DNA of 64,000 bases from Neurospora tetrasperma FGSC 2508. Taxonomy: Eukaryota; Ascomycota; Sordariomycetes; Sordariales; Sordariaceae. A model generated the notes under the pieces. It worked only from the letters and a program-made list of their open reading frames with translations. It ran no database searches and had not been told where the DNA came from. The position numbers and the translations under genes are program-made. Location: positions 1,387,309-1,451,308 of the forward strand of contig NW_009799102.1 in assembly GCF_000213175.1 (NCBI RefSeq), in the 5' to 3' direction. Below are positions 50,834 to 62,072 of the stretch, in pieces. How positions within the stretch are numbered: position 1 is the first letter of the stretch; the number at the start of each line of letters is the position of its first letter.

Positions 50834-52936
50834 GGCGGTCTATCCCACGCCCCCAAAAGCTGTTTCGAGAAGGTTGTTGCAACTCCAGTGGGCTCGTCGG
50901 GAATGATGCCTCGTGGTGTTAGTCGGCGGTGTGGGACCACGGCGGACGATGCGTAGCTAATGACGGCAGACGAACGCAGACGGGATGCCAGCGGTGGTCG
51001 GAGCGATGTGGCCAAGTTGGAGATGTCGATGTAAGGATAATTCCAGCTTGTGTTTTCTCGAGAATTGGGAAAGGTGCCACTTGGTATGCGACGGCCTGGA
51101 GTCTGTTAGACAGGATGACTCTGTTCTGCTAACAAGACGCTTATACAGCCAGAGCCTGATGGATGGAGGGGGTTTCAGAGCGACGGAGGAGGTTTGGCAC
51201 TTCAGGCTTCTGCCTCATGTAAAGAAAGGATGAACAAGGCGGCCCAAGGCAACGAGAATTAACTGGATAGTCCTAAGAACATGGGCGCCATGTGCATCAA
51301 TCAGTGCATAGAGATATACGAGAGCGAACCAGAAAGAGGATGAAAAGGCCGAAAACAAAACAAGGGAATCTAGATGGCTGTTGATAAGATCCGGAGTCTT
51401 AGGTAGGTAGGGTACGGGTGTACAAGAAACAGGCAGACAAGGGATCGGGTGTCCACTGTGTAACAACTTAGGTTCAGTTAAGTGGGCTGGCGACTGACCG
51501 CCCACACTGCACGCGACAAACCTGGCTGGGAGCCTGAGGTCCAGTCCGCCTGCCGTGATCAACGGGCAAACCACCCGACACCAACAACCAACCCTCACAT
51601 CTCTGACCTTTCAGTTACCACCTCCGATCCTCGCTACACCTATACTACACTACAATACACTACATGTAGGATAGGAACCTTGATGGGTAGAGGTACATCA
51701 AGACATATAGTGTAGAGGACGGGACAGACGGGCAGCTTGGACATTCGGTGGTGCCTGCCGGATGTTTGCTCCTTTAAGGTACACTAAGTAGAAACACGGC
51801 ATTGGCTTCATCAAATCAATCATGCCGTGATTCAACTTCTCTTCGGCAGTCAGACTGTCAGAGTGCACAACAGCCACACCGGGAGATAACACAAAGTGCA
51901 AAAGGCTTTGCTTGTGCGAACAATTAACTCACCTGCCGGCCCCTTGTGAGGCATTCACCCTTTGTCTGCTAGACTTCCTTAACTCAAAAAGGATGATGCC
52001 CCATGACATCGTCTTCTGAACGGGAATGTGAAGACGTCTGTTATCGTTCACTTCTCGTTGCGTCACTGCCTGATATGTACCCGATGCCACCGCGAGCCCA
52101 GACCAGGTGATCCACTGTAAGCGGCCGTCTACCATTGGCTGGATCCTTCCTTAACAAGACTGGAGCTACAAGCTGTCTCCCCGTGAGTGAGGTGTCAGGG
52201 TGTCCGCCATTCAGCCTTCATCCAGTCATCAGTTGTTCACGCAACCAGGTTCCTGCAGCGACCTCTTTCACAAGTATCTATCGTTCTAGGCGTCCATCCT
52301 CCACCGCAATCCAACATCATCGAAATCAGCCGAAAGGCAAAACCCAGCTATATCGATTGTCAATTCGCGACGAGTCAACATCCATCATCTCTTCCGAGTC
52401 CAATCCTCATTGATACTCTGAACGACATCCAGCCACTGCAGCGAGCCAAAAGTCCAATCATCATCTCCTCTTGCGTTGCATTGTCGTCAGGAACGGTGTG
52501 AGAATCACATTCCCAACAAGAGCAAGATTCCTCAGTCCAGCCTCGGCGGCACTTGGCCATATATATCATCATCGATCAACCAAGCAGTCAAACCAGTCCC
52601 CCAAGAGACACCGTCCAAGCCGCCGACTCTTGAATATAACAGGGAACCAGATCCACTGCCTATCTCGGGATAGCTCTGCAGTCTATCACCTCGCCTGATC
52701 TCCTGACGAGTGAACCCCTTGCAAACTCCCGCTCGGTTACCCATAACCCAGTCCCCGCAACTCGAAACGATAAACACCAAGCAAGGCCCAGGCCATCCGT
52801 CATCGAGAAGCATTCAGGCTACCCCTGACCATATCTGGAGGTTTCTTCCTCCATTATTATTAACAACCTTGCCAACATCCATTCAACATTCCATCAACCG
52901 AATCGGCAAGAGGATATTGAACAATCAGAACCCACC
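50834..52936. promoter_or_regulatory. Divergent region between pns1 and the Rab gene
   Basis: 2.1 kb between two start codons on opposite strands. The last 800 bp before the Rab gene are C/A-rich with many small frames, as in a long 5' leader with possible upstream ORFs. A cluster of TACACTA/TAGTGTA lies at 51646-51714. I find no gene. Confidence 0.4.
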
Positions 52937-53830
52937 ATGTCGTCCTCACTACCCTGGGACTACATCGCGAAGCTAGTATGCATCGGCGACTCAGGCTGCG
53001 GTAAATCCTCGCTCACCATCCGCCTCTGCGAAGGCCGCTTCGTCACCCACCACGACGTGACCATCGGTGTCGAATTCGGCTCACGCATCGTCCCCGTCGG
53101 TCCTCCTCACAGCAACCTCGATTCCCAACAATCACCACAACAACAAGCATCCTCCACAACCACCTTCACCTCAGATCCCACAACAACAACAATACCAAAC
53201 ACTACAACCTCCTCCTCTGGGGGCCTCCCCCCACCCCCAATAGCCGCCAAGCCCTCCTCTTCTTCTTCTTCAGCATCCGACCCCCCTGTCCCGCAAAAAC
53301 ACATGAAACTCTCCCTCTGGGACACGGCCGGCCAAGAAACCTACAAATCCGTCACGCGCTCCTACTTCCGCGGCGCCTCGGGCGCCCTCCTCGTCTTCGA
53401 CCTCTCGCGCAAACAGACATTTGAGCACGTAACCGACTGGCTGAACGACCTTCGCGCCATTGCCGAGCCGGACATTGTGGTGATCTTGGTCGGCAACAAG
53501 GCCGATCTTACAGAAGCAAACGACGAAAACGAGGGAGAAAACAACAAGCGAGAAGTAACGAGGAAAGAAGCGGAAGAGTGGGCAAGGAGGAATGGAGTGC
53601 TCGAGTACGTGGAGACGAGCGCCAAGAGCGGGGAGAACGTCGAGAAGGCGTTCATGAGGGTGGCCGAGAGGATATACCAGAATATTCAGGCGGGAAAGTA
53701 CGATTTGAATGATAGACGGTCCGGGGTAAAGGGGCCTAGTGCTGGATTAGGTGGAGGCGGCGCAGGAGGGGGAGGGACGCATGTGAAGTTGACGGGGGAT
53801 AAGGCGGGCGGTTATGGAGGGTGTTGTTGA
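52937..53830 (+). CDS. rab4: Rab4-like small GTPase with a low-complexity insert
   Basis: Rab GTPase of the Rab2/4/14 group, which steers endosome or Golgi traffic. One exon, 297 residues against the usual 210-220. P-loop GDSGCGKSS (18-26), switch I with Thr42 in VTIGVEFGSR, WDTAGQE (128-134) with the catalytic Gln, then SVTRSYFRGASGALLVFDL, NKAD (187-190) and TSAK (227-230). The C-terminal Cys-Cys is the prenylation site. VEFGSRIV and SVTRSYFRGASGALL are closest to Rab4 in my memory; Rab2 or Rab14 is the alternative. Between beta-2 and beta-3, residues 56-120 are a Pro/Ser/Thr/Gln-rich insert; I could not place an in-frame GT-AG intron there, so it appears to be translated. A second small insert of acidic residues follows NKADLTE, and the hypervariable tail is Gly-rich. 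Convergent with pmt-2. Confidence 0.92.
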   Translation: MSSSLPWDYIAKLVCIGDSGCGKSSLTIRLCEGRFVTHHDVTIGVEFGSRIVPVGPPHSNLDSQQSPQQQASSTTTFTSDPTTTTIPNTTTSSSGGLPPPPIAAKPSSSSSSASDPPVPQKHMKLSLWDTAGQETYKSVTRSYFRGASGALLVFDLSRKQTFEHVTDWLNDLRAIAEPDIVVILVGNKADLTEANDENEGENNKREVTRKEAEEWARRNGVLEYVETSAKSGENVEKAFMRVAERIYQNIQAGKYDLNDRRSGVKGPSAGLGGGGAGGGGTHVKLTGDKAGGYGGCC

Positions 53831-54532
53831 GTGAAGGTAGCCCCTTGAGGAGGAAAGCAAAGAGGGACGAATCAAATACACATGAGATACGATCAAAACC
53901 TTTCATGGGAATGCGAAAAGCGAGGGAAAGGGAAACGATGGTGGGGATATCACGACTGTCGGTCTGCCGCGTAATAATTCGAAACAGAATTGACAGGAAC
54001 CCGGGAGCAAAGTAGATAATCGTGTGGATGGATGTAATGATGTATTGCCCTGATGATTTCCTGTTCGACCTAGATGAACGCATCTGCACTTTCAACAAGG
54101 GGTATCGGGCCTTGATACCGGGAACGCAGGCAGAACGATAGACTTTCTAATCACTACTACCAAATGGCTAGTCGACAAGTGTACCGTGTTTCTGAGTATA
54201 TGACTTGCCCTAATACGCAATTTTGATGGCCCTGATCTATTACATCAAGGAAACCAGTGTCTTTCGTTACAGACACTCTTCATCAAATTGCAACAGGCAA
54301 ATATCTCGACAAATACCCTCCAGTAGACACACTAGTGAATTGTTTCCCATTTTTCTATAGCCCACTGTTCTTTTTGTTTTAGATCAAACTTAAAAGGAAA
54401 TAAAATGTTGTCAATGCAGATGCACAGAATTTGGTACACTTTTGGAATAGCAGCAGTTACAGGAAGACTGTTGCTGTGATGATTGCCAACCGAGAACGGG
54501 GCTGACCATAGTTTCCATCCCAATCACCACAT
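53831..54532. other. Convergent spacer, Rab gene and pmt-2
   Basis: About 700 bp with both 3' UTRs. Nothing else recognised. Confidence 0.4.
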
Positions 54533-57024
54533 CTAATCCGAGATCCTCCAGTTATCGAACCACTTCATGTACTTGTACTGCTGGTTCGGGCCGACCATTC
54601 CCCAGCTGATGGGCATGAAGAAGATGTAAAGCCCAATAACTGTCGCATAGAGGATACCATAGGCAATGCCCTGGGTAAGCTTGCTCTTGGCTCTGAGGAA
54701 CCAGTCAGCAAGGAAACCGAAGCAGAGGATGGCGAAGTAGAGCGCCGGGTAATAGTGATGGACGTAGGTGACACGGCCCATGACGATGAAGGGCAAGTAG
54801 TGGAGGAACCAGCCGATGACAGGGTAGACTCCGGCGTAGTGGATCTGGTCAATGCCGTCCTGGCCGAGCTCCTTGTAGCCACGCTGCCAGCGGAGAGTGT
54901 ACCAAACAACAAGAAGGCCAAATACTCCAAGAGCGGCAGTGGAGCCCCAGTAGACGAGAGGATTGCCAAGCAGGAAATACTTGACAGTCTTGTCATCCCA
55001 GCTGCACATTCTCAAGCCAACGTGAAGAATAGGCCACTGCCACCATTGGGAAGCCAAATCGTCCTGCTTGTCAGGATCGGGAACAAGAGCGTTGTTCGAG
55101 GTCATCATGGCAACGTTCTGTCACGCAGGTTAGGAGGATTTCCTAGAAGCAGATGGGAACGGAGATACATACCAAGTGAATGAAGTCCTGAAGGAATTGA
55201 CTCTTGTACTGACCGGGTTCAGCAGGAGGCACTGGTGTCTGTTAGCAGAAGGAACAAAGCCACCCTCAATTACGGGTCAAACTTACGCTTGGGGTTAGTA
55301 TGGGACTCGACGTTCCAGTGAGTGTAGGTGTCACGAGGGTTGTTGGTCTTGGTGCAGGTAGTCTCGATCTGCTTGAAACCCCACTGGGGAAGATTGACGG
55401 TTCCAGCGCGGAGGTAGCATCCCAAAACCTCGTGCTTCAAGCGGAAGGCAGTGGTGAGAGTGCGGATCTTGGAGCGATCGCGAGAATTGGTATCCTTGAC
55501 GACCTCAATCTTCCAGTGGTCCTTCTCATCACCAACGGTAAGGTTGCCATAGCAAGAAACCTCCTTGTCGCTCTTGGTCATGGGAGCGGGGATCTCGTGG
55601 GAGTGGAGGTTGCGGCCGGTCTGGGCATGGATAAGGCGAACGGTGCTGCCATCACCAATGTAACGAATCTCGTCAGAGTTCTCGTCATAAGCCTGCTCCC
55701 TGCGGTTAGGGTAGAAGAACCAGTCGTTGTTGGCATCCTTGTGGTGATAGCAGGTCACTTGTTGTTGGTTAGAACCCTCAGGGTAGGTCTGAACGTGACT
55801 GTGAAGCAGGCCACCACCATAGCCCATGTTCTTGATGGTCACGCGGGAGCCGATAGCAAGCTCCAAAGGGCTGTCCCTGCCAACCTCAGTGCCTCTCAAG
55901 TTAGCCTGGAAGAGCGAGGGCATCTGGGCATCGCCGGGGCCGGAGTTGGTCAAAACCCAGAAGTGGATGGCAAAGCTCAAAAGGTAAACCGCAAAGGGCA
56001 AGATAATGAGGCAGCTGACGCGAGCGGCAACATGGGCAGCAAGAACCTTGACGGGCATCTTGGTATCGCCGAACTTGTTCCAGAGGTCCTCAATGGTGTA
56101 GAGACCGACCAGAGCGGTAACGAAGAGTCCAACCCACTTGACGCTGCAGACAAAGCCGATGCTGAGACCAGTCAGGAACAACCAGAAGGCCCACTCAGGC
56201 GTGAAGCTCTTCTTGCGTAGGTTATGGAACTTGGCCCAGCACAAAGTGGTGGCCACGGTACCGAAGAGGAGCATAGAATCGAGGAGGATGAAGCGGCTGA
56301 TGGTGGTGTACGAGTTCTCGCAAAGAACCATGAGAGTGACGAGCCAGACGGCAGGGAGCTTGAAGTGAAGCGCCTTGGCGGTAAAGTAGGCCAGGGGAAC
56401 GCACACGGCACCCCAAAAAGCGTTGAACTGGCGCATGAAGGTGTAGTTGATTTCCTCGGGATAAGTCTCGCCGGACTTGAACTCGAAAGATCCATTGTAG
56501 CCCGCAAGCAATCCGCTCAGACCAACGAGGAGCTTTCCGGCAGGAGGGTGAACATCGAAGTAGAATTCGCGCTTGAGGTAATGGCTACCAAACTTTCCGA
56601 AACTGTACGTTGTATCGTGTTAGCTAGCCTCGCAATCTATGGGGTCTGGATAGGCGGGTGTGCTTACTGAGCTTCGTCCCATGTCACGATGGGGGAAAGA
56701 CCAATCTGCCAGAAACGCGTAAAGAAAGCCAGGAACGTGAAGACGACGGGGGCAACGATCCACTCCCAGCTCGCAATACAATCAAGGAAGCTCTGCTCCT
56801 AAAATACAGATGTTGATTAGCATGGATAAGGTGTAAGATTGGGTCACAGGCTAGCTACGGACCTTCTTCACGGGAACCAGAGCCTTCTTCTTATCCTCGG
56901 GCTGGGGCTTTTCGGTAGCAGTAGGAGCGACTGGAGGAATGTTGCGTCTCCGGGCCGCATCTCCAAAGGGATCGGCACCGGAGGCCGTGGTGGCTCGCTC
57001 GGAGCCATCCGTCGGGGTCGCCAT
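54533..57024 (-). CDS. pmt-2: Dolichyl-phosphate-mannose protein O-mannosyltransferase, PMT2 type
   Basis: ER membrane enzyme (GT39) that moves mannose from dolichyl phosphate to Ser/Thr of secreted proteins; PMT2-type subunits work as heterodimers with PMT1-type. Five exons (56863-57024, 56668-56798, 55287-56602, 55173-55231, 54533-55117) keep frame and give 750 residues (yeast Pmt2 is 759). The catalytic DE pair is D95-E96 in TWDEAHFGKFG, followed by DVHPPAGKLLVGL. Hydrophobic segments come before and after a lumenal loop with three MIR motifs: near GGGLLHSHVQTYPEG, IHAQTGRNLHSHEIP and LGCYLRAGTVNLPQWG. The C-terminal part has the four membrane segments and ends WRISD. Start at 57024 is supported by the hydrophilic N-terminus usual for PMT2. 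The exon 3-4 splice uses ACCAG, which alone keeps the frame (HTNPKLPPAEPGQYKSQF). Assignment to PMT2 rather than PMT1 or PMT4 rests on the start and the MIR region. Confidence 0.94.
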
Positions 57025-58476
57025 GGTGCAAGTTCGCTCAAGGGAGCTTCAGAGTGTCTAGATCGATCGTGGGCGTGGAGGAAGAGATATCAATCTAATC
57101 GGGGATCGCTTAGGCCGTAGGTGGTAGTTTGATGGCAAGGCCGATCATGGAAGAGAAAGAGATGGATTTAACGAGAGTGTAGAACGGACGCGTGGCAGTA
57201 TAGTTAACGAAGTGTGTGGTGTAGAGGGACAAGGCGCTAAGAATATATAACAAGAGGGGGGAACCGTGGGCCTTTGTCAGAGAAGAGGATCCTCGAAGTC
57301 AGCAAGGTACCTTTGTTCCCAGCTGATGCTTGGAGGTTTAAACGTCAGGCAACGAACAGGAAAGTGGGCGTGAAGATCAATGGTCCGGAAAAGGTCGAAG
57401 CCCAAACAATCGACGATGTGCCGCCGAAAGGAGAACACGATTGCGTTCGGGAAGGTTGAAATGGAGGGGTGAGAAGGAAACAAAGGGGGCTGCCGGGTGT
57501 GGCTGAAAGCTCGTCCTTGAAAGACGAAACTGAAATGGGGTGGAGAAGAAGATGACTAGAGGAGGAAAAGTAAGTAGGTAGAGGAGAAGAAGGAGGAGGA
57601 GCTGCAGTGCTGCAGAAGCCTCGAGACTGGACACTTTTTCGACTCGTAAAAACACCGGGACATGACCAAAAAGGGAGGATGCATTCCGTCCGGGCCTGTC
57701 TCGTTGATGGACACTTGTTCTTCGTGGCCTCTTGGTTCCATGGGGCCCGCAGTCCGCCGCAGGCGCAGCGTTACAGGTGGTGAAGTTGCATCTGATTGGC
57801 CAGCGAGCCACATCGGCCAGGGCCGTTCGTTCACTTTTGTGGGGTGCCATTTCACTGGGCTGACGGGACCCTGGCGAGACTCCAGGGCATGACGGGATGC
57901 ACTAAAGAATGCGGCCCTGCTGAACCAGAGTGATGGATCTCCCGGATCGACGGGAGAGCTCGGGAGGGCTTCAAGAGCTCCGGGGCGTTTCATCGGCCAT
58001 TTTCACTTGAAGAGGATTTCCATGTGAACGAACCTAAACTCTGAGGTGATTGTTGAGCCGCCACAAACCTGGTGTTGTATCATATCTGTCTCTACGGCAT
58101 TTTGTCGGGCATAAGGACACTGGGCTGTTGCATCTTGCTTCTGTATTCCAAGGCTTGGATCCCTCGTAGAGCTATAACAATTGCAGCTTCCCCCTCACAA
58201 TTCTAGGCTTGGTTTCAGCTGCACCGTGCCTTCCAGATGCACCAACATATCCATGCTCCTTTAGGCTGTGATCTACCAATTGAAGTGGAAGGAAGGCCTG
58301 CAAACGAATGGTGGTTGGCTATTCTGCCGAAGCCCAAGTAACAGCGAAAAGAAAAGAACACCGACATCATCCACGCACCATATGTAGGTTTTGGGTTTTG
58401 TTTACTTCCCCTGAAAATCGAGGTCCCACTGTCCAATCAGCCTTGAAAGTATTTCGATCCCATCGCCTTTGGCCTG
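57025..58476. other. Spacer between pmt-2 and the next minus-strand gene
   Basis: About 1.45 kb: pmt-2 promoter and leader on the left, 3' UTR of the unrecognised gene on the right. Overlapping small frames only. Confidence 0.4.
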
Positions 58477-59229
58477 TCAGTACAAAGAAATAAATCTTTC
58501 CGTCAACAAGATCGGGCTTCGAATAAACTTGATCGCTTCATTTGTCCATGCTCCCTCCTTGTCCGTTCCAACGCCTTGGAAATGGTATGTCTTTTCCGCA
58601 TCCAACCCCAACGTCTTTGCTGCTGGCCTCATCCCACCCTCCTTCACCTCACCCCCTTGAGCGTGGTCGATTTCGCCGTCCAATGATACCGTCTCGACCT
58701 CCAAGGCAACATGAAATTCTCCCCGCTTAGTAAAGAAGTCGCCCTTCAACCTCGCAATCGTTCTCCACTGCCCTTTCCCTCCACCCTCCTGAATCTCAAA
58801 GACCGTCGGACCATAGTCAAGCTCAAAGGTGCTCAGATTTCTCATGGTCAGCGTGACCTTCCTTTCCTCCCGATCCACATCCTTGATCAGGACTGGGAGC
58901 CCGTTCATCCCCAACACATGGATATCCTTGTTGTACCCACACTGCGCTGTCGTCCCAAACGGGCCCTTGAGATGGGCCTCGCCATTGCGGAGATGGTACA
59001 CCAATTTCTCCTTGTGAGTGAGGTCCGATAAGAGCTGCAGCCAGATGGACATGTCGGTGACGTGGATGGTCTGGTCGTAAAAGTGCACGTCGGTGCCGTT
59101 GAAGCGCGTCTTCGTCTGGGGCAGCTGCACCTTGCCGAAGGGCCGGTCGAGGTAGACGAGGTCGACAAGCATGGCGTCGACCACGGAACCGACCGGGCCG
59201 GTGGCGGTTACTTGGTATTCTACCGACAT
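58477..59229 (-). CDS. Unrecognised 250-residue protein, possibly DUF3712/LEA-14-like
   Basis: I do not recognise a named family with confidence. One frame of 250 residues with good codon use. It starts MSVEYQVTATGPVGSVVDAM and alternates beta-strand-like stretches: FGKVQLPQTKTRFNGTDVHF, QTIHVTDMSIWLQLLSDL, LVYHLRNGEAHLKGPFG, DIHVLGMNGLPVLIKDVD and KVTLTMRNLSTFELDYGPTVF. This alternation and the LKG...LxGMNGLP spacing recall the DUF3712/LEA-14 fold, but that is an inference from pattern only. No signal peptide or membrane segment is visible in the part given. Directly before the start lies what looks like an intron end: CTGAC (59267-59271 on the minus strand) and TTTCAG one base before the ATG. 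So either there is a 5' UTR intron, or an upstream coding exon that I could not settle (a candidate Met lies at 59397). Confidence 0.65.
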   Translation of the reverse strand: MSVEYQVTATGPVGSVVDAMLVDLVYLDRPFGKVQLPQTKTRFNGTDVHFYDQTIHVTDMSIWLQLLSDLTHKEKLVYHLRNGEAHLKGPFGTTAQCGYNKDIHVLGMNGLPVLIKDVDREERKVTLTMRNLSTFELDYGPTVFEIQEGGGKGQWRTIARLKGDFFTKRGEFHVALEVETVSLDGEIDHAQGGEVKEGGMRPAAKTLGLDAEKTYHFQGVGTDKEGAWTNEAIKFIRSPILLTERFISLY

Positions 59230-60618
59230 GCTGAAACTACTGTTTGTGGTTACGAGGAAAAGAATTGTCAGTCAAGGTCGCGGAAAAGGTGAGATTTGAT
59301 ATGGGGCGTAGACTAACTCAGCTGTACACTTCACTATCCTGACGAGCATGATCTCCAGTCGCGAGTCGTTGACCAGACACCGAACTACGCTATCCATGGA
59401 GGGCGAATGTTGAATCATGTCTATCTGGCACAGACTGTTTTCAACCTCAGCTCTGTTGGGTAGTCTTGATCATCTGTTAGATAAGAGCAGTAACGGTCAG
59501 CCATCCTTGGGCTCAAATTCATGCATATGATGAAGTGTTGAAGAGTCCTTACTCACCTGCTAGCTCGGCAACAAGACAGCCAAGTCACTGAAAAGGGTAT
59601 GAATCCTTTCACACAACAGACTCATACAACCTATGAAAGTTTATGGGGGATATAGAGAGATCAGAGCTGAAGAAGAAAAGACGGTGAACATACATGTAAA
59701 GATAGATATTGGACAGTCTGATTTTGACGAAGCACTGGGTAGTTCATCTACCGACAGCAAAAGACTAGTACACCACATGGGAACTTCATGTTGGGACGGG
59801 GTCTCTACTCCCTTATAATGAATGACCATCTTGAATTGACAAGGGGAGTGACACGAGGCCACCGGGCGAGACAAAACCGAGATGGATGCTGTGGGTAAAT
59901 CGTGCTCGTGGTTCCCTGCCGGAAGGCGGCCGCGATCCTAGCAGCAAAATAATGAGACTATTTGACCTAGTCGGCGATAATACCGGCGCAGCATCGCAGG
60001 CACGGACGCACGGCAAGTCGCGAAATGGAGATGTCGGGTTCTCGACCTATCCGGAAGTCGTTCCGTGGGGCTGCTATGCGGGGTCGGCGCGCAAGAATGG
60101 GCTAGACCCGATTCCGGCTGCGTAAAAGAGTCCTTCGTCCAGGATGCTCTGTTTCAATGTCCATTATTAGGGAACCGGGGATCGGGGCCCGGAGACCTGG
60201 GAGGGAGCCATGGCTGTTATGTACGGAGTATCGTCGATCACAGATCTGATACCGATGATTGAGGGGGGACGAGCTCAGCTGTCCGGGTGCCAGGAGCGTC
60301 AATCCATCGAGGAGTGAAGAACGGTGTCAGACATAAAAGCTGATGAGAAACACCTCTTGGCTCGGCCATATGCTTGGCGTCGCACATATCGAGATGGCAT
60401 CAGCGATCGGCCTGACCCTCGTTGGAGCCTCCCCCTCCCCCCCACCCTCCTTTTCCCCAAACGCCCCAGTTGACCCAGCTAGCCGGGACGGTCCCAAAAT
60501 GCTCCTGCTTGGTGGTATTTGACATGAATTTCCCAAAATACTTGTACATATGATATACACAACCCAAACGATGTCCCTTTCTCTTTTTCCATACATACGG
60601 TGGTGGCTAGCGCATGAC
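59230..60618. other. Spacer between the unrecognised gene and mrp49
   Basis: About 1.4 kb with the promoter (and maybe a first exon) of the unrecognised gene on the left and the mrp49 3' UTR on the right. A C-rich tract with CCTCCCCCTCCCCCC lies near 60428. No other gene is supported. Confidence 0.4.
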
Positions 60619-61473
60619 TTATGCGGAAGCAGCCTTGATGGACTGGGCGTCGCTCATGGCCTTGGCCAACATAGCCTTCTCTCTCTTCTTCGCATCGTTC
60701 ATCTTCCTGATGCGCTCGCGGTCAATCTCGGACCTCCTATGAAGGTCCTCGAACTCGCGGAACTCCTCCTCGTCCTTGGCCGTCGGCTGAACTGCAACGG
60801 CACCAGTCTTGTCCAGAAATTCCTTAAGGATAACGGACGAGTTGCGGTTCTTCATGTCGATTGTGACTATCCTCTCGCCCTGGGCAGGTTTAGGGGCTGG
60901 AGATGAACCGTCGGCAGAGGACGTGGGGAATGGAGTCGAAGAGGGCTTAGCATCCTTGTCGTCGCGGAAGTAGATGGTCATGACGGCGGGACCCTTCTGG
61001 TCGGTTGTCCTGTTGATCACTATGGGGACCGCGGGATTCCAGTACTTGAGCTTGGGGAGGTTTTCTCTCCAGAACTTCCTGCAAAAACAAGGCCATTAGT
61101 TGGTTGCCGAGCACGCTGTAGGAGTCTGCGCGAACCTAGGACCCATGTGGCCTTCCTCTATCCTGTGAGCAAACTGCATGTGCACCTTGGTGACCTCCTT
61201 GGGGAGGAGGGCAGCCCCCGGCCCGGCGCGAATGTTCAAGAGCTGAAGCCGCACGTCAGCATTGTCATGATGGTCGCGGTAGTGAAGACGAGGTGCCGAA
61301 CATGTTGCGCATGCGCTGTCGTGAAGGTGAGGTGGTTCAAGTTGTGATCGTATTTACCTTCTGTAGTGGTTGTTAGCATTAGCTATTAGTTATACTCTTT
61401 GTGGTTGGTTGGCCTTGACCTAGAGGATACTCACTTCCCTGACGACATTGAGACGCCGAATAACGCCGACCAT
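60619..61473 (-). CDS. mrp49: Mitochondrial large-subunit ribosomal protein mL61 (Mrp49)
   Basis: Fungal mitoribosome protein of the L51/S25/CI-B8 thioredoxin-like family. Exons: 61435-61473, a candidate 3-nt exon 61358-61360, 61136-61242 and 60619-61078, giving 202 residues. The N-terminus reads MVGVIRRLNVVRE, (K), then LLNIRAGPGAALLPKEV. The conserved middle GHMGPRKFWRENLPKLKYWNP and the block NRTTDQKGPAVMTIYF are the family marks. The C-terminal half is Lys/Arg/Glu-rich and helical. The third intron uses a poor donor (GTTCGC), but frame continuity (GPR-KFW) demands it. If the tiny exon is skipped the protein loses one Lys and stays in frame. Divergent from gep3 600 bp away. Confidence 0.9.
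61358..61360 (-). other. Candidate 3-nt micro-exon (AAG) of mrp49
   Basis: On the minus strand an excellent acceptor (branch TGCTAACAAC, then CACTACAG) is followed by AAG and at once by a GTAAAT donor. The second intron ends with CTGAC...GGCTTCAG. Both introns are phase 0 (74 and 115 bp), so the exon would add a single Lys. The alternative is one 192-bp intron (61243-61434). Confidence 0.55.
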
Positions 61474-62072
61474 TTTGAATACTGTCGAGCCGGAGAGGTT
61501 GCTGCAGTGGGCACGAGCAAACAAAGGTGCGTTTACTGGGGACAGTTCCTGAGAGATAGGCCTAGGCGGGACTTGGAGATTGGAGTCGCAGTTCGGGTCA
61601 ACACTGCACTCACCGAGCGACGACCTCAACGCCATGCCGCGACATGGGCCCGTCGATTTTTTGCCGGCCCGTCAACGCTCTTGGAGCACTCACCGCCCGG
61701 CATCATTGCCTGCCGGAAGCCCAATCGCAGAGTGTGGGGCCCAAGAAGTCCCGCGACCTGAGTGCCAATTGAAACGACGGGGCATTTGCAAAGACCCACT
61801 AAAAAGTTCGGTCGCAACGAAGCCGAGTCGAATGGAAGGGTTCGATATGATTTGGGACGCTGGTGGAAGAGCGGCGAGGTCCAGGAGCATTGGTCCCCAT
61901 TTGTTTCTTTCCCTCCGGTGTTCATCAGATGAAATCGTCAGGCAGAGTTTTGGACCCCAATCAACTACCTACTAATTTAGGCCGGCGGAACTTTTAGGTT
62001 TCTGGATATCTTTACTCATCCACCCTCACGACAGTCTCATAGAGCTGCAACGGCCAACCCGAGAACGACGTC
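61474..62072. promoter_or_regulatory. Divergent promoter of mrp49 and gep3
   Basis: 599 bp between two start codons on opposite strands. Both genes act in mitochondrial translation, so shared control is plausible; I recognise no specific binding site. Confidence 0.5.
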
